Below are positions 54,594 through 63,747 of a stretch of 64,000 nt of DNA, piece after piece. The stretch covers positions 310,001-374,000 of the forward strand of contig CBDCWO010000006.1 in NCBI GenBank assembly GCA_965223405.1. Direction: 5' to 3'. The notes beneath the pieces are model-generated. The model did no database searches and was not told the origin of the DNA. It saw only the letters and a list, made by a program, of their open reading frames with translations. Numbering within the stretch: the stretch's first letter is position 1; every line of letters begins with the position of its first letter. The position numbers were made by a program, and so were the translations under genes. Origin of the DNA: CBDCWO01 sp965223405. GTDB lineage: Bacteria > Bacteroidota > Bacteroidia > Chitinophagales > Saprospiraceae.

Positions 54594-56057
54594 TTACTTT
54601 TTCCAAACCTGGCTTTTTGCTGTGACTTCGACATCCCATTCTTGTGGAGGATTTGGTTTGTAAACAGGATCTTTATCGCGATCCGGAAAGGATTGAGCTG
54701 CCTCGTATAACATGTTAAAATTTACTTTTCTTGCTTGAGTATTTAAGCTATCCAACAAGTTTTGATTTTCATCCGGGTTTTGCCATAAGTCATAAAAAAA
54801 TGCCGGTTCACCGGATGAATTAATCCCCAATTTATACTGCTCATTGCGCAATACCCTATTTCGGAACACAAACTGGTTCTCCACTCCGGCCTCGGTAAGT
54901 CGGGCATTATTACCTCCTCCCATGCCCAATATCCACTTTCGCGTGGTCTTGGTTTCCGGATCAATTAAGACTTCTTTAAAGGATTTTCCGTCAATCACAA
55001 AATTTTGCTCATTCCGAACCAATTGGCCATTCAGTTCGACTCCAGCCAGATCGAGGCAGGTTGGTAACAAATCAGTAAAATCGATAAGAGCAGGAGATTC
55101 CCGAGATGTTCTGATCTTTCGGGGCCAACTAATGATAAAAGGTGCATTAATACCTGGTTCAGTAGTCATGGATTTGGCACCAGACACCTCACGTCCATTC
55201 AAGACGCCGGTAATACCCCATGAAGTACCATTGTCAGTGGTCCAGATAATCACCGTATTTTCTTTGACATTATTTCGGTCCAGCGCAGCGACAATCTTAC
55301 CAGTGAGTTTGTCCGCATATTTAACCATGGCCCGGTGTTTTCCCATCTTAGTGGCTGAAGTATCATCCGGCGTATTGACCAATGGTGAATGGGTGAGCAC
55401 CATCGGGAAATAAATAAACATAGGTGAGTGATGATGCGTATCTATAAAGTCGATGATAAAATTGCAAAATAGGTCGGGTCCGAATTCCTCCGGATAAGTC
55501 CTGCTGCCCTCCTTTGTAAACAGGTAAGGATCCTGATAACGGTTTGCGCTGGCAGGAATTCCAGTTTCATATCCCGTCCACATGCAATATTCATCAAATC
55601 CATTGTTAATCAGGGCATCGGGCTCTACCCGAAAATCATCGATTTGCCATTTCCCGGCAACGCAGGTCTTATACCCGGCTTTTTTCATTTCCAGGCCAAT
55701 AGAAGGATTCAGGTTTTCATCAAAATGAGCTCCTCCACCCCACCTTGGAACATCCCAATGATTTACCCACCCATGCCTGAATGGATATTGGCCGGTCAAA
55801 AAGGTTACCCGGGAAGGAGTACACTGCGGCATGGAATATACATTATGAAATTTAATACCAGGATTGCACAAACGATCTACGTGGGGTGTTTGGATGTCTT
55901 CAGCACCATAACCACTTATCCACTCCTTTCCTAAGTCATCAACCAGGATAATTAGTATATTCGGTTGTTCATTGTTTGTGCTTTTAGAATCTGTCTTCTC
56001 TGTTCCGCAGCTCATTAAAAACAGTATGATTGCTAACAGGGAATAATAGAAATGCAT
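54594..56057 (-). CDS. S1 family sulfatase lipoprotein
   Basis: The start ATG 56057 gives a lipoprotein signal with lipobox LMSC (Cys17). The frame also reads from 56108. The formylglycine motif is CTPSR with Cys79, and metal residues are Asp40 and Asp41. Further family segments include GYKTCVAGKWQID, DNGTSWGITG and FIDTHHHSPMFIYFP. It removes sulfate esters from glycans once its Cys is oxidised to formylglycine by an enzyme encoded elsewhere. The adjoining fucosidase suggests sulfated fucose-containing polysaccharide, but subfamily and positional specificity are not readable. Confidence 0.92.
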   Translation of the reverse strand: MHFYYSLLAIILFLMSCGTEKTDSKSTNNEQPNILIILVDDLGKEWISGYGAEDIQTPHVDRLCNPGIKFHNVYSMPQCTPSRVTFLTGQYPFRHGWVNHWDVPRWGGGAHFDENLNPSIGLEMKKAGYKTCVAGKWQIDDFRVEPDALINNGFDEYCMWTGYETGIPASANRYQDPYLFTKEGSRTYPEEFGPDLFCNFIIDFIDTHHHSPMFIYFPMVLTHSPLVNTPDDTSATKMGKHRAMVKYADKLTGKIVAALDRNNVKENTVIIWTTDNGTSWGITGVLNGREVSGAKSMTTEPGINAPFIISWPRKIRTSRESPALIDFTDLLPTCLDLAGVELNGQLVRNEQNFVIDGKSFKEVLIDPETKTTRKWILGMGGGNNARLTEAGVENQFVFRNRVLRNEQYKLGINSSGEPAFFYDLWQNPDENQNLLDSLNTQARKVNFNMLYEAAQSFPDRDKDPVYKPNPPQEWDVEVTAKSQVWKK

Positions 56058-56108
56058 TTTATGTAGATTGAGGGAAAATTTGAACATAATAGAAATTATA
56101 ATTACCAA

Positions 56109-56496
56109 TCGTTTTCAAATTATTGCTAAATTAATATTAAACCCAAATATTTGAAAGTTATCAGAATCACCATGAACGATTGGTCGTATGCGTCGTCACG
56201 CTATTTTGTTCAAATTCGTTTTTTAGGTTGATAAAACCCTGCTTATCTTTTAAAAGTCTTATCGACCAAATCCTGAATTCGATTTTTGTAGGTTGCATAA
56301 TTAATTATTCGTAAAGACATAAGATTTTACATTTTTCAATTTTACGAAACACTCATTAACACGGGTATAATGGAACTCCGGTTAATGGCAGTTATTTGGC
56401 TGGAGATAAGGCCTGGTGGGAAAACAAACCAAGATCATTGACACAAGCTGCAAATAGCAATGTGCCGGAAATCACTATTTGACCTAACGACCGAAA
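56109..56496. other. 388-base region upstream of the sulfatase gene
   Basis: It holds nested inverted repeats. CCAATCGTT (56105-56113) is paired with AACGATTGG (56175-56183), and TTTCAAAT (56113-56120) with ATTTGAAA (56149-56156). No TAnnTTTG element or gene is seen. Confidence 0.5.
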
Positions 56497-57156
56497 CTAC
56501 TGGAGGTAGGGAATTTCCATTTCGTCAAATTCTCCTTTACTGATGTATTGATGGGCCTGGGAGAATACGATATTATCTTCTCTAAAGATGTGCAATCTTA
56601 ACAATTCTATCAAGACTTTTCCTTGTTCCAAAGCCGCATCCAACACTACCAATCTGGAATTGTGATCGGGAAGTCGCATAGTCAAGGCAAAAAAGTTAAA
56701 TACTACGGCCGCAAGCTGAATAGACTTTACATGATCATCTTCGAGCATGTCTACTGAAGTCACGGGATCAGGACCATGACCATGTTCTCCTTTTTCCTTT
56801 AATCTTTGGTTGAGAAGTGGAAACAAAGCATTTTCTTCCTTCTGATTATGTTTAATAATATGGTCGTCAAAAAATTGAAAGAAATTTCTGAGTTTGCCGT
56901 CTATCTTTTTGTTGATTCCGTGTTCACGTATATCGTTCAATACTCCTTCAAATTCCTCAAGCTCTTTAATACAAGCTTGATGCTCATCTCTGAGCTTCTG
57001 GAGGAAAGGATGCATCTCATCGTAAGGAATAGCTTCTAAATTAGGAGGTGAATAGGCATCTGGAGGATCCATGGGAGAATACTCTTCTTGTTCACTCTGT
57101 TTTTCAACCAATCGTTTCAGTGGATCGACTTTATTTAGATCTTTTAAGTTATGCAT
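56497..57156 (-). CDS. Hemerythrin-domain protein, linked to nitrate respiration
   Basis: This 219-residue cytoplasmic protein has a hemerythrin-like HHE domain. HPFLQKLRDEHQACIKEL, FQFFDDHIIKHNQKEENALFP, LEDDHVKSI and LHIFREDNIVFS carry the His/Glu iron ligands. The N-terminus (about 45 residues) is charged and disordered. It is the last gene of the nitrate cluster, 44 bases after narK2, on the same strand. Hemerythrin-like proteins next to nitrate genes are often tied to NO or oxygen handling; that is inference here. Confidence 0.87.
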   Translation of the reverse strand: MHNLKDLNKVDPLKRLVEKQSEQEEYSPMDPPDAYSPPNLEAIPYDEMHPFLQKLRDEHQACIKELEEFEGVLNDIREHGINKKIDGKLRNFFQFFDDHIIKHNQKEENALFPLLNQRLKEKGEHGHGPDPVTSVDMLEDDHVKSIQLAAVVFNFFALTMRLPDHNSRLVVLDAALEQGKVLIELLRLHIFREDNIVFSQAHQYISKGEFDEMEIPYLQ

Positions 57157-57172
57157 AGTTCTATTATTAGAT

Positions 57173-57180
57173 CAAAAATA
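57173..57180 (-). promoter_or_regulatory. Possible -7 element upstream of the hemerythrin gene
   Basis: The minus strand reads TATTTTTG, a TAnnTTTG match, 17 bases before the start codon. No good -33 box is seen, and the leader would be very short. Confidence 0.3.
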
Positions 57181-57200
57181 CGCAAATCAAAGTTATTTCA

Positions 57201-58802
57201 TCAGGGATTTTTCACCTCAGCTTTGGGTCCCTGGTAATACCAATAATTAAGTGCCAGACAAATAAAATAATAGATGGCAAAACCGTAGAGCGCATACTCA
57301 GGAGTGCCCGCTTTGATTTGTTGTCCGAATACTTTCGGTATTATGAATGCTCCATAAGCCGCAATTGCCGCTGTCCATCCGAGCACCGGACCGGCTTGTT
57401 CCTTACTAAATATGTTCGGAATACTACGAAAAGTAGAACCATTTCCGATACCAGTGGTTAAAAACAAGATCATAAAGCAGGCAAAAAAGGGCCACCAATA
57501 GGTTTCCGGAGTGGGGCTTTCTTTGGCCTGGACAATAAAATAGGCCACGGCCAAAGTGGCTAATATCTGTGCTATTGTACTTCCTGCGGTTACTTTAGCA
57601 CCGCTGTTAATTTTGTCAGAAAGCCATCCACCTAGAGGTCGGATTAAGGCCCCGATCACCGGGCCAAGAAATACCCAAGTCAGGAAATTAGGCGCATTTG
57701 GATTCACAAATTCAGGATTGGCAGAATCACTATAGACAAATATATCCTGGCATAATTTGGGAAACGCAGCCGAAAAGCCGATAAATGAACCGAAAGTCAT
57801 GGTATAAATTATCGTCATGATCCAATTGTGCTTATTGCCGAAAATAGCAAATTGTTTATTCAGATTGGCCTTCATTTCTGCCGGTGTAGCATACTTCATA
57901 AGTATCACCGTTAAAATGATCACAATAGGAAGCACAATCCACATATTGATCTTGAGAGATATCAACATATAGGCGCCAATGCCGGCGGCTATCAAGCCCA
58001 GTAGGATCATGTACATGGTCTTGCCAATGCCCTGAATGGTATTGGGTAATTTGGGGGTACCAGTTATCACATTGTTCATACCAAAAAATGCAGCAATAGC
58101 CGCTAAGGTTAGGAGAGGAACCCAGACCCAGCCCGCATTTTGAATCCCGGTAAGTGGTTCCCCGCTGACAATGGTCCCACTTTGATCGATTGCAGAGAAC
58201 AAAAAGAGGCCCACCACTAGTGGTATAGTTTTTTGCATTACCCCTACACCAAGATTCCCAATACCGGCATTAAGTCCCAGGGAAGTACCCTGAACTCTTT
58301 TTGGAAAGAAGTAACTTATATTACTCATGGATGATGAAAAATTCCCGCCTCCAAATCCGGAAAGTGCCGCAAGGATGGCAAACGTCATGTAGGGAGTATT
58401 AACATCCTTCAAAGCAAGTCCCACCCCTATCGCCGGAATCAGCAATAATGCCGTGGTAATAAAAATTACATTTCTTCCCCCACCTATCCCAATCAAGAAT
58501 GAATTGGGAATTCTTAACGTTGCTCCTGCCAAACCTGCTATTGCAGGTAAGGTATAATACAGACTATTTATTTCTTTCAGTTGTTCCGTCACTTCCTGTG
58601 GACTCATTCCCGGAGTAATCATCCCAAAATTGTATCCAAATTCCTTCAATTTAGTAGCGATGACACTCCACATGATCCAGACCGCAAACGCCAGTAACAA
58701 AGCGGGAATCGAAATGATGAGGTTTTTATTTGCAATTTTTTTGCCTGTTGTTTCCCAAAAGTTCTGGTCTTCAACATTCCAGTTAGAAATATTAATAGCC
58801 AT
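57201..58802 (-). CDS. narK2: NarK-type nitrate/nitrite transporter, copy 2
   Basis: This MFS protein of 533 residues is of the NNP family. It has twelve hydrophobic helices, the GIGGGRNVIFITTALLLIPA region, the FGGGNFSSSMSNISYFFPKR nitrate signature and the second-half signature (GNGSTFRSIPNIF). The start is ATG 58802. The frame also opens at 58829 but would overlap the upstream gene. It lies 23 bases after the other NarK. The tandem suggests one nitrate/proton and one nitrate/nitrite antiport activity, as in NarK1-NarK2 fusions, but which is which cannot be said. Confidence 0.88.
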   Translation of the reverse strand: MAINISNWNVEDQNFWETTGKKIANKNLIISIPALLLAFAVWIMWSVIATKLKEFGYNFGMITPGMSPQEVTEQLKEINSLYYTLPAIAGLAGATLRIPNSFLIGIGGGRNVIFITTALLLIPAIGVGLALKDVNTPYMTFAILAALSGFGGGNFSSSMSNISYFFPKRVQGTSLGLNAGIGNLGVGVMQKTIPLVVGLFLFSAIDQSGTIVSGEPLTGIQNAGWVWVPLLTLAAIAAFFGMNNVITGTPKLPNTIQGIGKTMYMILLGLIAAGIGAYMLISLKINMWIVLPIVIILTVILMKYATPAEMKANLNKQFAIFGNKHNWIMTIIYTMTFGSFIGFSAAFPKLCQDIFVYSDSANPEFVNPNAPNFLTWVFLGPVIGALIRPLGGWLSDKINSGAKVTAGSTIAQILATLAVAYFIVQAKESPTPETYWWPFFACFMILFLTTGIGNGSTFRSIPNIFSKEQAGPVLGWTAAIAAYGAFIIPKVFGQQIKAGTPEYALYGFAIYYFICLALNYWYYQGPKAEVKNP

Positions 58803-58825
58803 AATATTATGTCTTAATGATAAAA

Positions 58826-60379
58826 TCAATATTCTTCATCAAAAGCACCTTTGGGTTCTTTCAATGCAAATAAGCAGTATATAAAACTTAACGCTGCTCC
58901 GGCCGATATAATAAAAAAGAAAGTTTTCGAATCCACCAGGGAATAAAGTACCAGATAAAATACAGCCCCCACATTACCATAGGCCCCTGCCATTCCAGCG
59001 ATTTGTCCGGTCATTTTTTTGTTGATCATGGGGATAATGGCAAAGGTTGCTCCTTCCGCTCCCTGCACAAACATAGAAGCCAGAATGGTAATGATTACCG
59101 AAACTACTAGCCACCAAACCCCATCAAACATCGGAACAATCGTTTTTACACCAGCTTCATCCACCGGGCCCCATTTTCCAATATTCGCCATCAGGAAAAA
59201 CCCAATCGCAATACCTACCATGTAAACAAGCATGGTTTTTTTGCGATTTTTCATTTTATCAGAAAGGTACCCTCCCAAAGGCCGTGCTACCAGATTAACG
59301 AATGCGAAAGAAGCGGCAACCATCCCAGCCAGAGTTGCGGTCATAATGAAATTTCCTGCTTCATTCGTTAAATTCTTAAAGGTCAATTCAAAAAACATGG
59401 GTAGCATAGAAACTACCGCCAATTCGGCGCCAAAATTGGCAAAATAGGTACTGTTTAAGGCGGCAACACTACTCCAGGGATATTTTTCTTCTTCAGGTAC
59501 TCCCTTCTTTAGGTACGGCAAATTAATTTGCAGAGTTTTCAACGCATGTGCTACATAAATAAGCCCTAATAGTGCATATAAAATTATTAATGTAGTATTT
59601 GAGAGTAAAGGATTACCATCTATACTTATATTCCCAATTCTCCAAGTTAAGATCATCATGGCGCCCACCAAAGGGAAAGACCAGACTAAATATTGCACCA
59701 AATCCCAATAGGAAGTTACCATCATTGGTTCTGTCTTTTTGGTCTTGGGAACCTCTCGATCTGCAGGGTGGTCCGTGACAATAAAGTAGTAGATTACACC
59801 ATAGATCAGAGATACAAATCCATTTAATGCGAGAGCGTATCTCCAAGAGTTTTCTCCTAATCCCAACCAATCACCAAAGAAGGTTAAAGCAAACCAAGGT
59901 AATGTCATAGCAGCCCAAGCCGATCCGAAGTTACCCCAGCCAGCGTAAAATCCTTCAGCTCTCCCAACTTTATTTGGTGGAAACCAATTGGCAACCATTT
60001 TGATTCCAATTACAAAACCTGCACCTATTGATCCCAGTACCAAACGGCTGATTAACAGCTGCATGAATGAATTACCAAAAGCAAAGATAAATGCCGGTAT
60101 GGCACAGACGATCATCAAGCCTGAGAAAACCACTCGAGGGCCATAACGGTCTATCAGTGCACCTACCACGATCCGCGCAGGTATTGTCAATGCCACATTA
60201 CAAATGGCCAAAACTTTAATGTGCTCCCGTGTCAGCCATCCCATCGAATCCAACATGGTAGTGGCCAGAGGGGCCATATTAAACCAAACATAAAACGTAA
60301 TAAAAAAGGCAATCCAGGTATAGTGTAATACTCTAATTCTCTCCTGGCTAAAATCAATTAATTCCGGTCTATTACTCAT
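58826..60379 (-). CDS. narK1: NarK-type nitrate/nitrite transporter, copy 1
   Basis: This is an NNP-family MFS protein of 517 residues, with family motifs RIVVGALIDRYGPR in the first half, FYAGWGNFGSAW as the nitrate signature and EGATFAIIPMINKKMTGQIAG in the second half. Twelve helices are predicted. It differs from the neighbour enough to suggest an ancient duplication rather than a recent one. It is followed closely by narK2, and lies 255 bases downstream of narI in the same direction. Confidence 0.9.
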   Translation of the reverse strand: MSNRPELIDFSQERIRVLHYTWIAFFITFYVWFNMAPLATTMLDSMGWLTREHIKVLAICNVALTIPARIVVGALIDRYGPRVVFSGLMIVCAIPAFIFAFGNSFMQLLISRLVLGSIGAGFVIGIKMVANWFPPNKVGRAEGFYAGWGNFGSAWAAMTLPWFALTFFGDWLGLGENSWRYALALNGFVSLIYGVIYYFIVTDHPADREVPKTKKTEPMMVTSYWDLVQYLVWSFPLVGAMMILTWRIGNISIDGNPLLSNTTLIILYALLGLIYVAHALKTLQINLPYLKKGVPEEEKYPWSSVAALNSTYFANFGAELAVVSMLPMFFELTFKNLTNEAGNFIMTATLAGMVAASFAFVNLVARPLGGYLSDKMKNRKKTMLVYMVGIAIGFFLMANIGKWGPVDEAGVKTIVPMFDGVWWLVVSVIITILASMFVQGAEGATFAIIPMINKKMTGQIAGMAGAYGNVGAVFYLVLYSLVDSKTFFFIISAGAALSFIYCLFALKEPKGAFDEEY

Positions 60380-60634
60380 TTTTCGTTTTGTTTTAAGCTT
60401 TCTTATATTATGGAATTATTCAATTGGGTTTACCATTATCTATATGTGATTCCAACTTATTGCTTTGCATAAGTAGACTTTTTCTTTTTACCGATATTTA
60501 AGTAATTCAGATGATGTGGAGATGTAGAATTCAGTCCAACATATTGTACATTCCATGTCATTTCTGCTTCAATTTCTACCACTATCAAATGGATATCCAT
60601 TACTCTCTCTATATCTTGTTCATCCAGATACTTT

Positions 60635-61375
60635 CTAATTGTTTTTGGGTCTTTTTAATGACCATGGAGTCCCAGGATGTCTGATGTCTCCTCTTTTCCA
60701 GTACCAAATTACCCTTTGGTATGGACGCCAGAGATAATCTATCGGCGGTACGAGGAAATGAACAAGTCTGGAAAAAGGGATTAAAAAGATAATACCATAG
60801 GCACCTACGATATGCAATTTAACCACCCAGGGTAATGCGCCCACTGCCGAGATATCCGGCTGAAACATCACTATGGACCATAAGTATGGTGTCAACACAG
60901 AAGCAAACCATGAGGAACCCCATCTGAAACTAAATGCCACCCATAGACCCGTAAAGACCTGAACTAGTAAAAGGCCAATGATCGCATAATCCATTTTTGA
61001 AGTCACAATTCGGATGCGTGGTCTTGAAAGCCTACGATAGAATAAATAGGCCAAACCGATCAATACGGCAACTCCGAATATAAAAGCCGTAACTTCAAGA
61101 ACTATTAAACGTACCGGATGACTGTTCCAAGCCAAGACACCACGAGGAATTAAAAAAGCGATTAAATGGCCAAAAAATAAAAACAAAATGCCGATATGGA
61201 AAGGTACTGAACCCCAAAATAGTTGCCGTCCTTCTAAAAATTGCGAGGATAAAGAGGAGAACTTAAACTTAGTGGATCGGTACCGCCAAACCGATCCTAT
61301 CACGAATACTACCAATGCCAAATAGGGAAAGGCAATCAGAAAAAAGTTATTGAGTGCGTTGAATAGGTTTTCCAT
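60635..61375 (-). CDS. narI: Respiratory nitrate reductase gamma subunit (NarI)
   Basis: This b-type cytochrome anchors the nitrate reductase and passes electrons from quinol to NarH. It has five membrane helices in 246 residues. His ligands are expected in PFHIGILFLFFGH and KLHIVGAYGIIFLIPFSRLVH. The start is ATG 61375, just after a TTG. It follows narJ in the same direction by 53 bases. Confidence 0.93.
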   Translation of the reverse strand: MENLFNALNNFFLIAFPYLALVVFVIGSVWRYRSTKFKFSSLSSQFLEGRQLFWGSVPFHIGILFLFFGHLIAFLIPRGVLAWNSHPVRLIVLEVTAFIFGVAVLIGLAYLFYRRLSRPRIRIVTSKMDYAIIGLLLVQVFTGLWVAFSFRWGSSWFASVLTPYLWSIVMFQPDISAVGALPWVVKLHIVGAYGIIFLIPFSRLVHFLVPPIDYLWRPYQRVIWYWKRGDIRHPGTPWSLKRPKNN

Positions 61376-61428
61376 AATCAATTTTTTTCAGAATTCATAT
61401 ATTTTAAAACTCCAATTCTCTTATTCTG

Positions 61429-62091
61429 CTAGCCTTCCAGATTGGATTCGGTTACGATATTTTTTAGAAAATCCGAAGTCTTTTCGGTAGCTTCACTTTC
61501 GGTAAATTCAAAATCTATCTTCAAAATCTCGAGCAGAGTCTGTAATGTTTTTTGATAAATGGTATAATGTTCAGTTTCTCGATCGATAATCGTTTTGTGT
61601 TTTCTTTTGTAAAATTTATCCTGCAATTCAATTGCCTCCGGTTCAAATCCACGTATCATCCGCCGAAGGGCCGGAGCAATTATTCTTGTAACCAGCTCTT
61701 TTACGATGTAGTCATCCTTCATTTTTGGTAACAAACGCAAAACATTCGGAAGATGATCTGATAATTCAACACCACAATCATTTTGCACCTCACGATGTTC
61801 ACGGTTAAGATTCACAAGCAATTCCCCCCTTTTATAATCATCACCAAACATCACATAACCTAAATCAAGAGTTGTAACCGCTTGTACATCAAAAGAGCGA
61901 ATAAACAATTCCTGTTGCTGGATCAAAGTGGCTTGTGACATAAATTCCGTGAATCTGCTCAGCAAGGGTGCCACGTTAGGATAATTGGTTTGCAGAAAGT
62001 TTTGGACGAGGATTATCCTTTCTGCATACTTTTCATCTGGATATTCAAATAAAGAGGCTAATATCTGGTAATGAGCGATTGAATTTGACAT
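61429..62091 (-). CDS. narJ: Nitrate reductase assembly chaperone (NarJ)
   Basis: This helical TorD/NarJ-type chaperone of 220 residues has the family segments LASLFEYPDE, ELFIRSFDVQAVTTLDLGYV and GELLVNLNREHREVQNDCGVEL. It helps insert the molybdenum cofactor into NarG and is not part of the final enzyme. It sits in its usual place between narH and narI. Confidence 0.93.
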   Translation of the reverse strand: MSNSIAHYQILASLFEYPDEKYAERIILVQNFLQTNYPNVAPLLSRFTEFMSQATLIQQQELFIRSFDVQAVTTLDLGYVMFGDDYKRGELLVNLNREHREVQNDCGVELSDHLPNVLRLLPKMKDDYIVKELVTRIIAPALRRMIRGFEPEAIELQDKFYKRKHKTIIDRETEHYTIYQKTLQTLLEILKIDFEFTESEATEKTSDFLKNIVTESNLEG

Positions 62092-62121
62092 TAATATCTG
62101 TTTTACAAAATGGTTATTTGA

Positions 62122-63669
62122 TTATAATCCTCTGACCGGTTTTTCCTTAAATCCAAATCCCACACTACCCTTCGTATCGCCAGTAAAATCCAACATTTCA
62201 ATCGCTTGTTCCCGATGAGCCGGTGGTATTACAAAGCGTTCATCAAATTTGGCAAGGGAGGTTAATTTATAAACCTCATCCGCCGTATCAGCATCCATAC
62301 TTGCACCTTGTAAGGCAGCTTGTACTTTGTCCTTATCGAGATCCCCTACGGTCACTCCTCGCCGATGAATTCTCACTGCCATTAATTTTTTCAATACATG
62401 CTTCACTTTTTCTTCATCCCCTGCAGTAAACAGATTGGCCATATATTTTAGGGGGAACCTGGCCTGATCAATCGTACCCCACAAATCTTCCGTACTGGTA
62501 TCATAAAGCCATGAGTCATTCCAAAACTTGGCGATTGGATCCAATTTTTCACCTTGTGATGTATTTTGAGTACTTAAGGATGCCATTACCGGTAGCATAG
62601 GTGGCACATAAAACAGCATGGGTAGAGTCCTAAACTCAGGATGCAGTGGTAGGGCCATTCGCCATTCTTTTACGAACTTATAGGTCGGCGAAACCTGGGC
62701 TGACTTTATGGTTGAATCGGCGATTCCATTTTCCTTGGCGGCAGCAATTACTTTAGGATCAAATGGATCCAGGATCATATTTAATTGTCGATCTACCAGG
62801 TTTTCACTGTCGTCAGAAGCGGCATATTCGATTTGATCCGCATCATATAATAAAACACCCAAATATCTTATCCTACCCACACAAGAATGCATACATGCCG
62901 GGGCATGTCCGGATTCGAGGCGAGGGTAACAAAGAATGCATTTTTCTGATTTACCAGTATGCCAATTATAGTAGGATTTCTTATATGGACAAGCGGTTAC
63001 ACACATCCTCCAGGCGCGGCAGATTTGTTGGTTTATTAACACAATACCATCCTCTCCTCTTTTATAAATCGCTCCGGATGGACATGAGGCTACACAAGCC
63101 GGATTAAGACAATGATTACAAATTCTGGGTAAATAAAAGAATGCCATTCGTTCCAACTGAAACATAGCTTCCTGCTCTGCCGGAGACAGATCTTGCAGGT
63201 TTGGGTCTTTGCGAGCATAGTCCGGAGTACCACTTAAATCATCATCCCAGTTAGGTCCCATTTTTATATCGATGGGTTTTCCAGTGATTAATGAAACCGG
63301 CCTAGCCGTAGGCTGGTCATCCATCGCCGGAGATTCGATTAAGTCCAAATATTTATAGGTAAATGGCTCGTAATAATCATCAATTACCGGCAAATGAGGG
63401 TTATGGAAAATATTAAGTAATCCTTTCTTCTTTCCTGCACCCTTTAAATTTATACTGCCGTTTTTCTTTTCCCAACCCCCTTTATAAATATCTTGGTCCT
63501 CCCACTTAGAAGGATATCCGGTCCCGGGTTTTGTTTCCACGTTATTCCACCATTGATATTCTACCCCTTTTCTGTCTGTCCAGATATTTTTACAGGCAAT
63601 GGAACAGGTATGGCATCCAATACATTTGTCCAGGTGAAATACCATTGAAATTTGCGATCGTACATCCAT
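62122..63669 (-). CDS. narH: Respiratory nitrate reductase beta subunit (NarH)
   Basis: This iron-sulfur electron-transfer subunit of 515 residues carries four cluster motifs: CIGCHTCSIACK (Cys17 region), the CNHCLNPACVASCPSGA motif, CRAWRMCVTACPYKK with the Trp of the 3Fe-4S site, and CILCYPRLESG with CMHSCVGR. Each is in its usual order. It connects NarI heme to NarG. It begins at the ATG 63669, 78 bases after the narG stop. Confidence 0.96.
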   Translation of the reverse strand: MDVRSQISMVFHLDKCIGCHTCSIACKNIWTDRKGVEYQWWNNVETKPGTGYPSKWEDQDIYKGGWEKKNGSINLKGAGKKKGLLNIFHNPHLPVIDDYYEPFTYKYLDLIESPAMDDQPTARPVSLITGKPIDIKMGPNWDDDLSGTPDYARKDPNLQDLSPAEQEAMFQLERMAFFYLPRICNHCLNPACVASCPSGAIYKRGEDGIVLINQQICRAWRMCVTACPYKKSYYNWHTGKSEKCILCYPRLESGHAPACMHSCVGRIRYLGVLLYDADQIEYAASDDSENLVDRQLNMILDPFDPKVIAAAKENGIADSTIKSAQVSPTYKFVKEWRMALPLHPEFRTLPMLFYVPPMLPVMASLSTQNTSQGEKLDPIAKFWNDSWLYDTSTEDLWGTIDQARFPLKYMANLFTAGDEEKVKHVLKKLMAVRIHRRGVTVGDLDKDKVQAALQGASMDADTADEVYKLTSLAKFDERFVIPPAHREQAIEMLDFTGDTKGSVGFGFKEKPVRGL

Positions 63670-63747
63670 GATATATTATTTTGTGATTGAGTATTTTATT
63701 TTTTTAAAATTTTTATTCAAGACTATATTTGTTTCTCCAAGAGCAAT

